Program-made: the position numbers and the translations under genes | Notes under the pieces: generated by a model | What the model was told of the DNA's origin: nothing | Database searches by the model: none | The model's input: the letters and a program-made list of their open reading frames with translations, nothing else | Assembly (NCBI GenBank): GCA_003221825.1 | Contig: QHUE01000008.1 | Span: 1 to 12,273, forward strand | Direction of reading: 5' to 3' | Source of the DNA: Gemmatimonadota bacterium | GTDB taxonomy: Bacteria; Gemmatimonadota; Gemmatimonadetes; Gemmatimonadales; GWC2-71-9 | Length of the DNA stretch: 12,273 nucleotides | Shown: one piece after another, positions 1 through 7,139 of the stretch | How positions within the stretch are numbered: position 1 is the stretch's first letter | Layout: each line of letters opens with the position of its first letter

Positions 1-37
1 TGAAAGAGTGGTGTCCTAGCCGTTAGACGATGGGGGC
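1..37 (-). tRNA. tRNA-Glu(UUC), partial, 3' part beyond window
   Basis: Read on the minus strand, the 5' acceptor strand is GCCCCCA (complement of 31-37). It is followed by a tRNA-Glu-type D arm (GTC, loop, GAC) and an anticodon arm whose loop reads CTTTCA, which gives anticodon TTC. The window ends within or just after the anticodon loop, so the variable loop, T arm and acceptor 3' strand are missing. The D-arm and anticodon context match classical bacterial tRNA-Glu(UUC). It lies 7 nt downstream of the complete tRNA-Glu(CUC), so the two are almost certainly processed from one precursor. Confidence 0.9.
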
Positions 38-44
38 GTGCAAG

Positions 45-117
45 TAGCGGTAACGGGATTCGAACCCGTGTTTGAGCCTTGAGAGGGCTCCGTCCTAGTC
101 CCCTAGACGATACCGCC
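45..117 (-). tRNA. tRNA-Glu(CUC)
   Basis: A complete 73-nt cloverleaf on the minus strand. The acceptor is GGCGGTA paired with TACCGCT (a G-U pair at position 1-72), with discriminator A. The D stem is GTC/GAC. The anticodon stem GAGCC/GGCTC encloses the loop CTCTCAA, giving anticodon CTC (Glu, codon GAG). The T arm is ACGGG-TTCGAAT-CCCGT. CCA is not encoded, so it must be added after transcription. A promoter-like element lies about 27 nt upstream, and tRNA-Glu(UUC) follows after 7 nt. The first two bases also fall within a GC-rich palindrome (116-133), which could compete with the acceptor stem in the precursor. Confidence 0.96.
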
Positions 118-143
118 CCGCCCCCGGGCGGGGGTGGCGCGTG

Positions 144-173
144 AATATCGCCGGTCCGCGCGGATGCGGTCAA
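144..173 (-). promoter_or_regulatory. Candidate sigma70-type promoter for the tRNA-Glu pair
   Basis: On the minus strand, TTGACC (complement of 168-173) matches the -35 consensus at 5 of 6 positions. It is separated by 18 nt from GATATT (complement of 144-149), which matches 4 of 6 at -10. Transcription would start near 137, about 20 nt before the tRNA-Glu(CUC) 5' end, which is sensible for a stable-RNA gene. The GC-rich stretch between -10 and the tRNA resembles a stringent-type discriminator, but that is inference. Confidence 0.5.
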
Positions 174-190
174 CCCAGCCGAACCCGCAG

Positions 191-218
191 TTGACCTTCC
201 TGTTCGGATACGTACCGT
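191..218 (+). promoter_or_regulatory. Candidate promoter for the GGDEF-CotH-PPK operon
   Basis: TTGACC at 191-196 is a 5-of-6 match to -35. TACCGT at 213-218, spaced by 16 nt, is a weak -10 (TA...T only). A start site 7 to 10 nt further on would fall at or just before the ATG at 229, giving a nearly leaderless message. This fits the absence of a Shine-Dalgarno sequence there. The -35 box mirrors the tRNA promoter's -35 on the other strand. Confidence 0.3.
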
Positions 219-228
219 TACTGGCCCG

Positions 229-1425
229 ATGAAACGCATCTTCTCCAAACTGGTGCCCGAAGTCCCGATTCTCGCCGCGGCGGCGATGCTGTTGACCCTG
301 CCGTCGCTGCGCGGCATCGCCACGGGCCTCGCGACCGTGTTCCCCTTCACCGTCGCCGCCGCGGCCCTGCTGCTCGGCTGGCGCTTCAACCGTTCGCGGC
401 TCGTGTTCGCGATCGCCCTGCTGGCGCTGACCGAATACCTCCTGCTGCGAGGCGTCGACACCCCGCGGGATCGCTTCTACCTCCACGCCCTGACATTCCT
501 GCTGCCGATCAACCTCGCGCTCGTCGCCCTCCTGCCCGAGCGCGGGACTCTCACGCCGGCGGGACTGCTGCGCTGGGTGTTGCTCGGAGTCCAGGCCCTC
601 ATAGTCGTCTTTCTGGCGCAGTCGTTCCCGGAGAAGGCCCTCAAGTTCCTGACGACCCACGTCGTTCCCACGCGCTTCACCAACTGGACGCCCGTGCCGC
701 AGCCGTCGCTCCTCGCGTTCCTCGCGATCGGCGTGCTGCTCACGATGGCATCGCTGCGCGAGCCGCAGTCTCCGGTGCGCGGATACTTCTATGCCCTCAT
801 CGCGGTGTTTGCTGCGCTGTCGTGGCCGGAAGCGGGTCCTGGCCGGGAGATCTGGCTCGCGTCCGCCGGACTGATTCTCGTCATCGCCGTCATCGAAGCC
901 TCGTATCTGATGGCCTACCGCGATGGGCTCACCGAGCTGCCGGGCCGGCGCGCCCTCAACGAAGCGCTGCCGCGACTCTCCGGACAGTTCACCGTCGCGA
1001 TGGTCGACGTCGATCATTTCAAGCGATTCAACGACACCTACGGCCATGATGCCGGGGACCACGTCCTCAGGCTGGTCGCGGCCCGGCTGGCGCAGGCGCC
1101 GGGCGGCGGGACGGCCTATCGCTACGGTGGAGAGGAGTTCGCCCTCGTCTTCCCCGGCAAGGGCCAGGACGAGTGCCTGCCCCATCTCGAAGAGCTGCGC
1201 GAGATGGTGGAGACCCACCGGTTCACGATGCGGCGCCGGTTCCGGCCGCGGATCAAGCCGAAAACGGACAAGGGGCGCAAGACCCGCCAGGCCATCATGA
1301 TCACCGTGAGCATCGGCGTGGCCGAGCGCAATCACCGAAACACATCGCCCGATCAGGTCGTGCAGGCGGCGGACAAAGCCTTGTACCGCGCCAAGGAGGC
1401 TGGCCGAAACCGGGTATCGACGTAG
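229..1425 (+). CDS. Membrane-bound diguanylate cyclase (GGDEF domain)
   Basis: Predicted to make cyclic di-GMP from two GTP at the inner membrane. Residues 1-225 are strongly hydrophobic, with about seven or eight likely membrane segments (near 12-27, 36-51, 57-73, 86-102, 115-130, 160-175, 185-200, 208-225) and no recognisable sensor family. The GGDEF domain follows directly, with the typical opening DGLTELPGRRAL (232-243), metal-binding D260 in VDVDHFKRFND, and active-site GGEEF at 300-304. The C-terminal half has SIGVA and ADKALYRAKEAGRN, so it looks catalytically competent. The allosteric I-site RxxD is replaced by PGGG (291-294), so product inhibition at that site is unlikely. A basic insert (about 337-357) precedes the SIGVA strand. 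The ATG at 229 has no visible Shine-Dalgarno sequence. It is the first gene of a three-gene operon, 9 nt before the next. The signal sensed is unknown. Confidence 0.93.
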   Translation: MKRIFSKLVPEVPILAAAAMLLTLPSLRGIATGLATVFPFTVAAAALLLGWRFNRSRLVFAIALLALTEYLLLRGVDTPRDRFYLHALTFLLPINLALVALLPERGTLTPAGLLRWVLLGVQALIVVFLAQSFPEKALKFLTTHVVPTRFTNWTPVPQPSLLAFLAIGVLLTMASLREPQSPVRGYFYALIAVFAALSWPEAGPGREIWLASAGLILVIAVIEASYLMAYRDGLTELPGRRALNEALPRLSGQFTVAMVDVDHFKRFNDTYGHDAGDHVLRLVAARLAQAPGGGTAYRYGGEEFALVFPGKGQDECLPHLEELREMVETHRFTMRRRFRPRIKPKTDKGRKTRQAIMITVSIGVAERNHRNTSPDQVVQAADKALYRAKEAGRNRVST

Positions 1426-1434
1426 CTTCGCCCC

Positions 1435-2478
1435 ATGCGGCTGAGCTGCTTTCTTCTTATCTGCTGCTGCACCGTTGGGAGCGCCCAAAACGGCGCCCCT
1501 GCTCCCGCCCCCGCGCCGTCCCGACTATTCGTTGAGCCAACCCCGCTGACGCTGCGATTCGAGGGGGACCTGCACGCGTTGACGCGCGACCGAGGCACGC
1601 AACGCAAGGAACATCCGGCGACGTTGCGCTACGGATCCGGCGCCGACACGGGCGCCATTCCGGTGAAGCTCAGGACGCGCGGCATCTTCCGCCTGAAGAC
1701 CTGCGGGTTCCCACCCATCCGCCTCGACCTGCCCTCGCACAAGGTCCAGGAGACGCCGTTCGCCGGCGAGGACCGACTCAAGTTGGTCACGCATTGTCAA
1801 AACGACCGCTTGTACGAGCGCAATCTGCTGCGTGAGTACGCGCTGTATCGCGTCTTCAACGCCGTGACCGACAGCAGTTTTCGCGTGCGGCTCGCGCACG
1901 TGACCTACGTCGATTCAGCGCGCCACGACACCGTGACGCGCTACGGCTTCCTGATCGAGTCCGACGCCGCACTGGCCCGGCGAATCGGCGCGGATCCGCT
2001 CACCATGGACAACCTGTACGATCCGATGATGGACCCGTCGTACATGACCCTGGTCGCGGTGTTTCAGTATCTGATTGGCAACACCGACTGGTCGGTCTGG
2101 AAGCGCCACAATATCGCGATCTTCCAAAAGGTCGCGGAACCCAAGCCCGTGCTCGCGGTGCCGTACGATTTTGATTTCTCCGGGGCGGTGAACGCGCCCT
2201 ATGCATCGCCGCCCGAGCAGCTGAGAATCCAATCGGTGCGCCAACGCGTGTACCGCGGTTTCTGCCAGCCCGACAGTGTGCTGACGCCTGTCCTCGCCCG
2301 GTTTCGCGCGGCGAAGGACTCCATGTACGCCGCCGTCCGCGCCGTTCCTGATCTCCCGGAACGCGATGTGCGCAATGTGCTCGAATACTTCGACGACTTC
2401 TACAAAGTGCTCGACAATCGCGGATTGCTGAACCGGGAATTCGTGCGGGGCTGCCGCTCCGTACCCCCCTCGCGATGA
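1435..2478 (+). CDS. Exported CotH-kinase-like protein of unknown function
   Basis: A 347-residue protein with a likely Sec signal peptide (1-17, cleavage near VGSA|QN), followed by an Ala/Pro linker, so it probably acts outside the cytoplasm. The mature part carries conserved blocks: LRTRGIFRLKTC (79-90), FPPIRLDL, LKLVTHC (115-121), YERNLLREYALYRVFN, YGFLIESD, IGNTDWSVWKRHN (214-226) and VPYDFDFSGAVNAPYA (242-256). The pair GNTDW...N and DFD is arranged like the catalytic Asp/Asn and metal-binding DxD of CotH-type atypical protein kinases, and RTRG resembles the CotH RGN-type motif. I recognise it as an uncharacterised conserved family seen in Gemmatimonadota and Bacteroidota. The CotH kinship is my inference from motifs, not an established assignment. 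The start lies 9 nt after the GGDEF stop, with no clear Shine-Dalgarno, suggesting coupled translation. It ends 7 nt before the PPK start. Confidence 0.8.
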   Translation: MRLSCFLLICCCTVGSAQNGAPAPAPAPSRLFVEPTPLTLRFEGDLHALTRDRGTQRKEHPATLRYGSGADTGAIPVKLRTRGIFRLKTCGFPPIRLDLPSHKVQETPFAGEDRLKLVTHCQNDRLYERNLLREYALYRVFNAVTDSSFRVRLAHVTYVDSARHDTVTRYGFLIESDAALARRIGADPLTMDNLYDPMMDPSYMTLVAVFQYLIGNTDWSVWKRHNIAIFQKVAEPKPVLAVPYDFDFSGAVNAPYASPPEQLRIQSVRQRVYRGFCQPDSVLTPVLARFRAAKDSMYAAVRAVPDLPERDVRNVLEYFDDFYKVLDNRGLLNREFVRGCRSVPPSR

Positions 2479-2485
2479 CCGAGTC

Positions 2486-5400
2486 GTGACCCAGCGCTGG
2501 GATGCTCCGGACAAGGACACGCTCCGGCGCGTTCTCGCCGATTCGACCCGCCGATTTGGGCCACCGCGCTCGCTGTTCTTTCGCGACGTGTACTTCGACA
2601 CGAGCGCCGGCGATCTGCGCCAGCGCGGTGCGCGCTGTCGCCTGCGGGTCGCTCCGAACGGCGAGCAGTGGTTGCGGGTCTGGCTGCCGGACGGCTCCCA
2701 CAGCGAATCGCGTCTCCAGGAGCTCGACGTCACGCGCGCGCTCGCGGGAGACTCACCGCCCGCGCGGCGCCTGCGCGCGCTCACGGACCCGGGCCGGCTC
2801 GCCGCGTGGGTCGAGCGAGAGGTCGAGCGAACCTGGAGAACATATCGGCTCCGCGGGCTGCTCGTGCCGCTGGGCGACGTCGTCACCGACGTCGTCACCG
2901 CGCGCCGCGCGGAGCTCACCGCCCATCTCTTCGAGCTGACGGTGCGGCCACGGCCCTGGGGTCACGGGGCTGCTCGCCGCTTCGGGGCCGAACTCGAGGC
3001 TGCCTTCCGGCTGCGGCCCGCAGCGACCGATCCGCTGCCGCGCGTGCAGGCGGCGCTGGACGCCGTCGAAGGAGAATCGATCGCGCGCGAGCTGCGGGGC
3101 GAGCGTGAGGTCGCGCTCGTCGCGGTGGAGCACGGCCGCATCGGGCTCTCGCGCGCCGGCGCCGAGCTGCGATTGCCGATCGCCAAAGGCAGCGGCGAAG
3201 CGGCGTGCCGTGCGGCGCTGCGTGAGCTGGTCGGCGGCGGGGAGGGACAGCTCCGGCTGCTCGGCGTCGTGCCGCGCACCGGCGACCGCGTTCCGCTGGA
3301 GGTATGGACGGCGCGGCGGCTGCATCGCAACTCGACGCCCGGGAGCTTTCAGTGGTTTGCGCCGGCCGAGCTGGTAGCGCGCGTCGGCTCGCCCATCCTG
3401 CGCGATCCCGGGACGCTCGCCGCGCTGACCGTCGCGGCGCGCTCGCCCCTCCTGCCCGAGTGGTCGGGAGCGCCGTTCGGCGAGGGCGAAGATCCCGACG
3501 CCGCGCCCGAGGCCGTCGCCCGCGCCAGCCGCGTCACCTTGAGTGAGCTGCGTGCGGTGTTGCCTTCGGAGGAGTCGAAGGATCCCGCGCGTGAGACGCC
3601 GGAGCAGTTCCTCAACCCCGAGCTGTCGTGGCTCGAGTTCAACGGGCGCGTCCTCGCGCTCGCCGAGGACGCCGCCACGCCGCCCGCGGCGCGCCTGCGG
3701 TTTCTGGCGATTTTCTCCACCAATCTCGATCAGTTCGTCATGACGCGGATCGGCGCGCTCAAGCAGCTCGTCGCCGCAGGCCAGAACGTGCGCGCGGCAC
3801 ATGGCGGCGGCTTCCGCCCGCAAGAGACGCTCGATGCGATCGCCGTCCGGCTGCACCCCCTGATCGCGCGCCAGTATCGCGCCTTTCACGCGCTGGCCGC
3901 GCCGCTCGGCATCGTGCGCTGGGACGCGCTCACCGACGACGAACGGGCCGGGATGCGCACGCGCTGCGCCGACGAAGTCCTGCCGTTTGTCACTCCGAAG
4001 ACGCTGACACGCGCGCCCGGTCACCCGTTCCCGCTGGTCGGCGACCGGCGGATCGCGTTGCTCGTCGCCATGCGCGATCGTCCCGCGACTCCGGTGCACT
4101 ACGCCATCGTCGAGATTTCTCCTGCGCTGCCGCGATTCCTCGCCGTCTCCGCGGGCCGGAGGATTGCGATCGAGGACGTGGTCCGCGCCAACCTCGACCT
4201 GCTGTATCCGGGACGCGAGATCGCCGGCGCGCATGCGATCCGCCTCACACGCAGCGGCGACCTGCAGCTCGACGAGACGACGACCGCCAACTTTCTGCAG
4301 GCGATCGAAGAAGAGCTGGCCCGGCAGCAGCAACGCCCGGTCCTGCGCATCGAGCTCGAGGCGACGACGCCACCGGCGCTGCGGGATCTGCTGCAACGGG
4401 AGCTGCGGTTCGAGGAAAGTGAGCGCGAGAGCACGCTCAGTCCCGCCGACGTCTATAGCGCCGACGGTCCGGTGGATCTCGGCGGGCTGCATCAGATCGC
4501 CACCGCCGTGGGGCTGGCCGATTATCCGCCGTTTGTTGCCGCCGATCGGTTCGCTGCCGATCGGCCGGTGGCCGCGCAGCTCGATGAGCATGACGTCCTC
4601 GTGCATCACCCCTACGATTCGTTTCCCGCGAGCGTGGAACGCTTCATCGCGGAAGCGGCCGACGATCCCGAGGTGCAGGCGATCAAACTCACGCTCTATC
4701 GCCCTGGAGATGCCTCGCCCATCGCGGAGGCGCTGCGCCGCGCGGCGGCGAGCGGGAAGGACGTGTCGGTCATCGTCGAGTTGAAGGCGCGCTTCGATGA
4801 AGCCCGCAACATCCTCTGGGCTCGGAATCTCGAACGAGAAGGCATCCACGTCGTCACGGGGCTGGTGAGCCTGAAGACGCACGCGAAGCTCGCGCTCGTC
4901 GTGCGCCGGTCCGCCGATGGACGCGTGCGCCGTTATGCCCAGATCGGGAGCGGCAATTACAACGCCGAGACCGCGGCCGTCTACACCGATGTGGGTTTAT
5001 TCACCAGCGATCCGCGCATCACAACGGATGTGCACGCGCTCTTCAACGAGCTGACCGGATCGAGTCACGCGCCGCAGGGGAACCTGCGCCACCTCATGGT
5101 CGCCCCCACCGATTTGCTCAAGCGCTTGCTCGCGCTGATCGACCGCGAAGCCGCGCATGCGCGCGCCGGCCGTCCCGCGCGCATTCGCGCCAAGCTCAAC
5201 GCGCTGTCCGATTCGACCGTGATCCAGGCACTGTACCGGGCATCGCAAGCCGGTGCCGACATCGACCTCGTGGTGCGCGGTATCTGCACGCTGCGCCCGG
5301 GCGTGCCGGGCCTGTCCGAGCGGATTCGCGTCGTCAGCATCCTCGGGCGTTTTCTCGAGCACGCGCGCATTTATCAGTTCGCCAATGGCGGGGACGGCGC

Positions 5401-5587
5401 CGAGGAGTACTACATTGCGTCCGCCGATTGGCGGCCTCGCAATCTGCGCCGCCGCGTCGAGGTCGTGGCGCCCGTGTTCGACCGAGCCGCTCGGCGGTCG
5501 TTGGACACAATCCTGACCCAACAGTTGACCGCGCCGGCGGCATGGGTGCTGCGTCCGGACGGGGCGTATGACCGCAAGGAAAGCTAG
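2486..5587 (+). CDS. ppk: Polyphosphate kinase 1 with N-terminal CYTH-like extension
   Basis: PPK1 reversibly transfers the ATP gamma-phosphate to inorganic polyphosphate. The 1033-residue protein has a complete PPK1 core from about 373: NPELSWLEFNGRVL, FLAIFSTNLDQFVMTRI, HHPYDSFPASVERF, IKLTLYRPG, VELKARFDEARNI, SLKTHAKLALV (phospho-acceptor His799), GSGNYNAETA, FNELTG, RFLEHARIYQF (second catalytic His959) and SADWRPRNL. Its roughly 660 residues are close to a normal PPK1. Residues 1-372 are extra. Residues 31-67 (DVYFDTSAGDLRQRGARCRLR, then QWLRVWL) and 150-195 (FELTVRP, LEAAFRLRP, VQAAL) resemble a CYTH/triphosphate-tunnel fold. The hallmark N-terminal ExExK strand is absent and the usual TLK lysine is replaced, so this domain may be regulatory or polyphosphate-binding rather than enzymatic. 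The start is GTG; an in-frame TGA at 2429 and no other start codon limit any extension. It is last in the operon, 7 nt after the CotH-like gene. PPK1 identity is near certain; the CYTH assignment is moderate. Confidence 0.96.
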   Translation: MTQRWDAPDKDTLRRVLADSTRRFGPPRSLFFRDVYFDTSAGDLRQRGARCRLRVAPNGEQWLRVWLPDGSHSESRLQELDVTRALAGDSPPARRLRALTDPGRLAAWVEREVERTWRTYRLRGLLVPLGDVVTDVVTARRAELTAHLFELTVRPRPWGHGAARRFGAELEAAFRLRPAATDPLPRVQAALDAVEGESIARELRGEREVALVAVEHGRIGLSRAGAELRLPIAKGSGEAACRAALRELVGGGEGQLRLLGVVPRTGDRVPLEVWTARRLHRNSTPGSFQWFAPAELVARVGSPILRDPGTLAALTVAARSPLLPEWSGAPFGEGEDPDAAPEAVARASRVTLSELRAVLPSEESKDPARETPEQFLNPELSWLEFNGRVLALAEDAATPPAARLRFLAIFSTNLDQFVMTRIGALKQLVAAGQNVRAAHGGGFRPQETLDAIAVRLHPLIARQYRAFHALAAPLGIVRWDALTDDERAGMRTRCADEVLPFVTPKTLTRAPGHPFPLVGDRRIALLVAMRDRPATPVHYAIVEISPALPRFLAVSAGRRIAIEDVVRANLDLLYPGREIAGAHAIRLTRSGDLQLDETTTANFLQAIEEELARQQQRPVLRIELEATTPPALRDLLQRELRFEESERESTLSPADVYSADGPVDLGGLHQIATAVGLADYPPFVAADRFAADRPVAAQLDEHDVLVHHPYDSFPASVERFIAEAADDPEVQAIKLTLYRPGDASPIAEALRRAAASGKDVSVIVELKARFDEARNILWARNLEREGIHVVTGLVSLKTHAKLALVVRRSADGRVRRYAQIGSGNYNAETAAVYTDVGLFTSDPRITTDVHALFNELTGSSHAPQGNLRHLMVAPTDLLKRLLALIDREAAHARAGRPARIRAKLNALSDSTVIQALYRASQAGADIDLVVRGICTLRPGVPGLSERIRVVSILGRFLEHARIYQFANGGDGAEEYYIASADWRPRNLRRRVEVVAPVFDRAARRSLDTILTQQLTAPAAWVLRPDGAYDRKES

Positions 5588-5592
5588 GCAGC

Positions 5593-5623
5593 GCGGCAAA
5601 ATCGCCGCCGTCTAGAGCGATTT
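5593..5623. terminator. Weak hairpins between convergent genes
   Basis: The 24-nt gap between the ppk stop and the cytochrome stop holds a 5-bp GC stem (GCGGC 5593-5597 with GCCGC 5604-5608, loop AAAATC). It also offers an alternative 7-bp stem (AAATCGC 5599-5605 with GCGATTT 5617-5623) that overlaps the cytochrome stop codon. On the minus strand the second stem ends in TTTT. Either could help end transcription in both directions, but neither is a textbook terminator. Confidence 0.3.
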
Positions 5624-7090
5624 CAGGAACGTGATGAGATCGCTCGTTTCCTGCGCGCTGAGGCCCATCTGAAACCGCAGGTTGTAAAACGCCACGACCT
5701 GGGAGATGGTCGCCGCAGCGCCGTTGTGGAAGAACGGCGCCCGGGACGCCAGCCCGCGGAGGATCGGCCCCTTGATGCGGCCAACGTCGGCGCACTTCCC
5801 CGTGATCAGTGCCCGCCCGGGATCGGACGTGTAGCGCACCGTCCCCACGAGCGGTCCGGAGGTGCACGTCACCTGGAAGATCGGGAAATCCGGCACGCTC
5901 AACTGGCCGAGCGCCGCCGCAATCTGCGCATCGGACTCGAACGCCGCGGGATGACTGGTGCCGATGTCGAGCGGCACCGGGAGCGAGTGGTTGCCGACGT
6001 TCGGCGTATCGTGGCACGTCGTGCAGTTCCCGGGAATTGCCGGCACGCCCAGCGCGTCGTTGAGTCCGGCCACGCCGGTAATGGTCAGCGGGTGCGTATT
6101 GAAGACTACCTGACCCCGGGCCACCGCTTGCCGGGCCGCGGTAGAGGGGTTCGAGCTCGTCAGCGTCTTCCACGGCTCATAGATCGTGAACGCGTTTGGG
6201 TTGAACGGCGCACCGGTGGGATTGCCGCCGAGTGGGTCGTTGATACCGGGATAGTAGGGCGCGCTTACGAGGTCCTCCGGACCCCCATCCGCTCCCTGCG
6301 CGTTGAGCACGCCCGCCGAGTCATCGACACGTTGCGCGGTGAAGAGCGCGAGCTCGAAATCCACGATGGCATTGAGCTGGGCCGTCGTCGGTGAGACGGC
6401 CGCCTGCGCATGTCCGAGCGTGGCGTCCATCGCCTGGTGGGCAAGATCGGCCCTCAGGTTCGCCATGAACGTGGTGCCGGTGTTCAGGGGCTGGAGCGTT
6501 TCCCGGCCGTCGAACATCACCGCGCTCAAGAAGCGCAGGTTCGTCGTGGGCAACGGCCGGCGGTACACCGACGCGACCGCGGGGGAGCCTTGCAGCGCGC
6601 ACCCGTAGGGGTCATGCACGGCCGCAATCGTGAATTCGGCACCGGCGGGGACGGTGAGCCCGACGCGGATGAGCCCGTTGTTCAGCAGCAGAGTGTGACC
6701 GGCGGCCCCATCGGCGGGTGTGACGGAGGCGCAGTTCGCGCCGTCCACGGCCGCGAAGAGGGGGTCCGTGCCGGCGCTCGCCGCAAACGCCGCCTGCGCG
6801 GCGGCGGCGCTCAGGCCCATTCCATCGGACTGCAGGTGACAGCTGGCACAGGTCCGGCCGTTGGTCCCGAGATTTTGGAAGAACGGATTGGTGAGATCGA
6901 TGGATCCCGTCGTGCTCAGCGTGGCGATCTGACCGCTGGGATCGCGAGACGAAATGACGCCGCCGCTCTTGTCGGCGGTGATGGCGGGCAGGTCCGCCGG
7001 CGCGAGCGCCGTGCGATCTGTCCCGCAGCCGATCAGCAGGACCGGCGCGACCACAGCCACGAATGAGACCCAACGAATTGCGACCGTCAT
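5612..7090 (-). CDS. Diheme cytochrome c peroxidase/MauG-like lipoprotein
   Basis: A probable periplasmic redox protein anchored as a lipoprotein. The signal peptide ends in lipobox LIGC with Cys22. Two heme c attachment motifs are visible: CASCH at 81-85 and CTTCH at 356-360. Near the C-terminus, the segment around KGPILRGLASRAPFFHNGAA, followed by a final LITFLKSL helix, is the signature of the diheme CCP/MauG superfamily. Members reduce hydrogen peroxide or oxidise a protein or organic substrate; the substrate here is unknown. At 492 residues it is longer than classical peroxidases (about 320-350), and the hemes lie about 275 residues apart, so it carries a large insertion (around VMFDGRETLQPLN). 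Extra cysteines (Cys120, Cys164 and two after heme 2) may form disulfides. A strong Shine-Dalgarno sets the start. It is transcribed divergently from the winged-helix regulator, which makes that regulator a candidate controller. Confidence 0.9.
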   Translation of the reverse strand: MTVAIRWVSFVAVVAPVLLIGCGTDRTALAPADLPAITADKSGGVISSRDPSGQIATLSTTGSIDLTNPFFQNLGTNGRTCASCHLQSDGMGLSAAAAQAAFAASAGTDPLFAAVDGANCASVTPADGAAGHTLLLNNGLIRVGLTVPAGAEFTIAAVHDPYGCALQGSPAVASVYRRPLPTTNLRFLSAVMFDGRETLQPLNTGTTFMANLRADLAHQAMDATLGHAQAAVSPTTAQLNAIVDFELALFTAQRVDDSAGVLNAQGADGGPEDLVSAPYYPGINDPLGGNPTGAPFNPNAFTIYEPWKTLTSSNPSTAARQAVARGQVVFNTHPLTITGVAGLNDALGVPAIPGNCTTCHDTPNVGNHSLPVPLDIGTSHPAAFESDAQIAAALGQLSVPDFPIFQVTCTSGPLVGTVRYTSDPGRALITGKCADVGRIKGPILRGLASRAPFFHNGAAATISQVVAFYNLRFQMGLSAQETSDLITFLKSL

Positions 7091-7093
7091 GTG

Positions 7094-7101
7094 CTCCTCC
7101 T
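7094..7101 (-). promoter_or_regulatory. Strong Shine-Dalgarno of the cytochrome gene
   Basis: On the minus strand AGGAGGAG lies 3 nt before the ATG (5 nt if counted from the AGGAGG core). This fixes the start at 7090 and contrasts with the plus-strand operon, whose genes lack such sites. Confidence 0.85.
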
Positions 7102-7139
7102 ATGCAACTTCTGTCTGGAGACCTTAGGATGGACGCTCC

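Noticed and set aside
103..1488. A 461-codon open frame antisense to the diguanylate cyclase
   Set aside because: It covers the GGDEF gene and runs into the tRNA-Glu region. Its product is low-complexity Arg/Glu/Gln-rich sequence. It is a shadow frame.
3628..4422. A frameshifted second gene within ppk
   Set aside because: The main frame is continuous through all PPK1 motifs. The other frame gives Arg/Ala-rich nonsense.
2753..4882. A 709-codon open frame antisense to ppk
   Set aside because: The plus strand in this interval encodes unmistakable PPK1 motifs. The antisense translation is rich in Arg, Gln and Gly with no family resemblance, as expected from high-GC third-position bias.
5726..6394. 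A 222-codon plus-strand frame inside the cytochrome gene
   Set aside because: The opposite strand has the CXXCH motifs, lipobox and Shine-Dalgarno of a real gene. This frame shows no motif or ribosome site.
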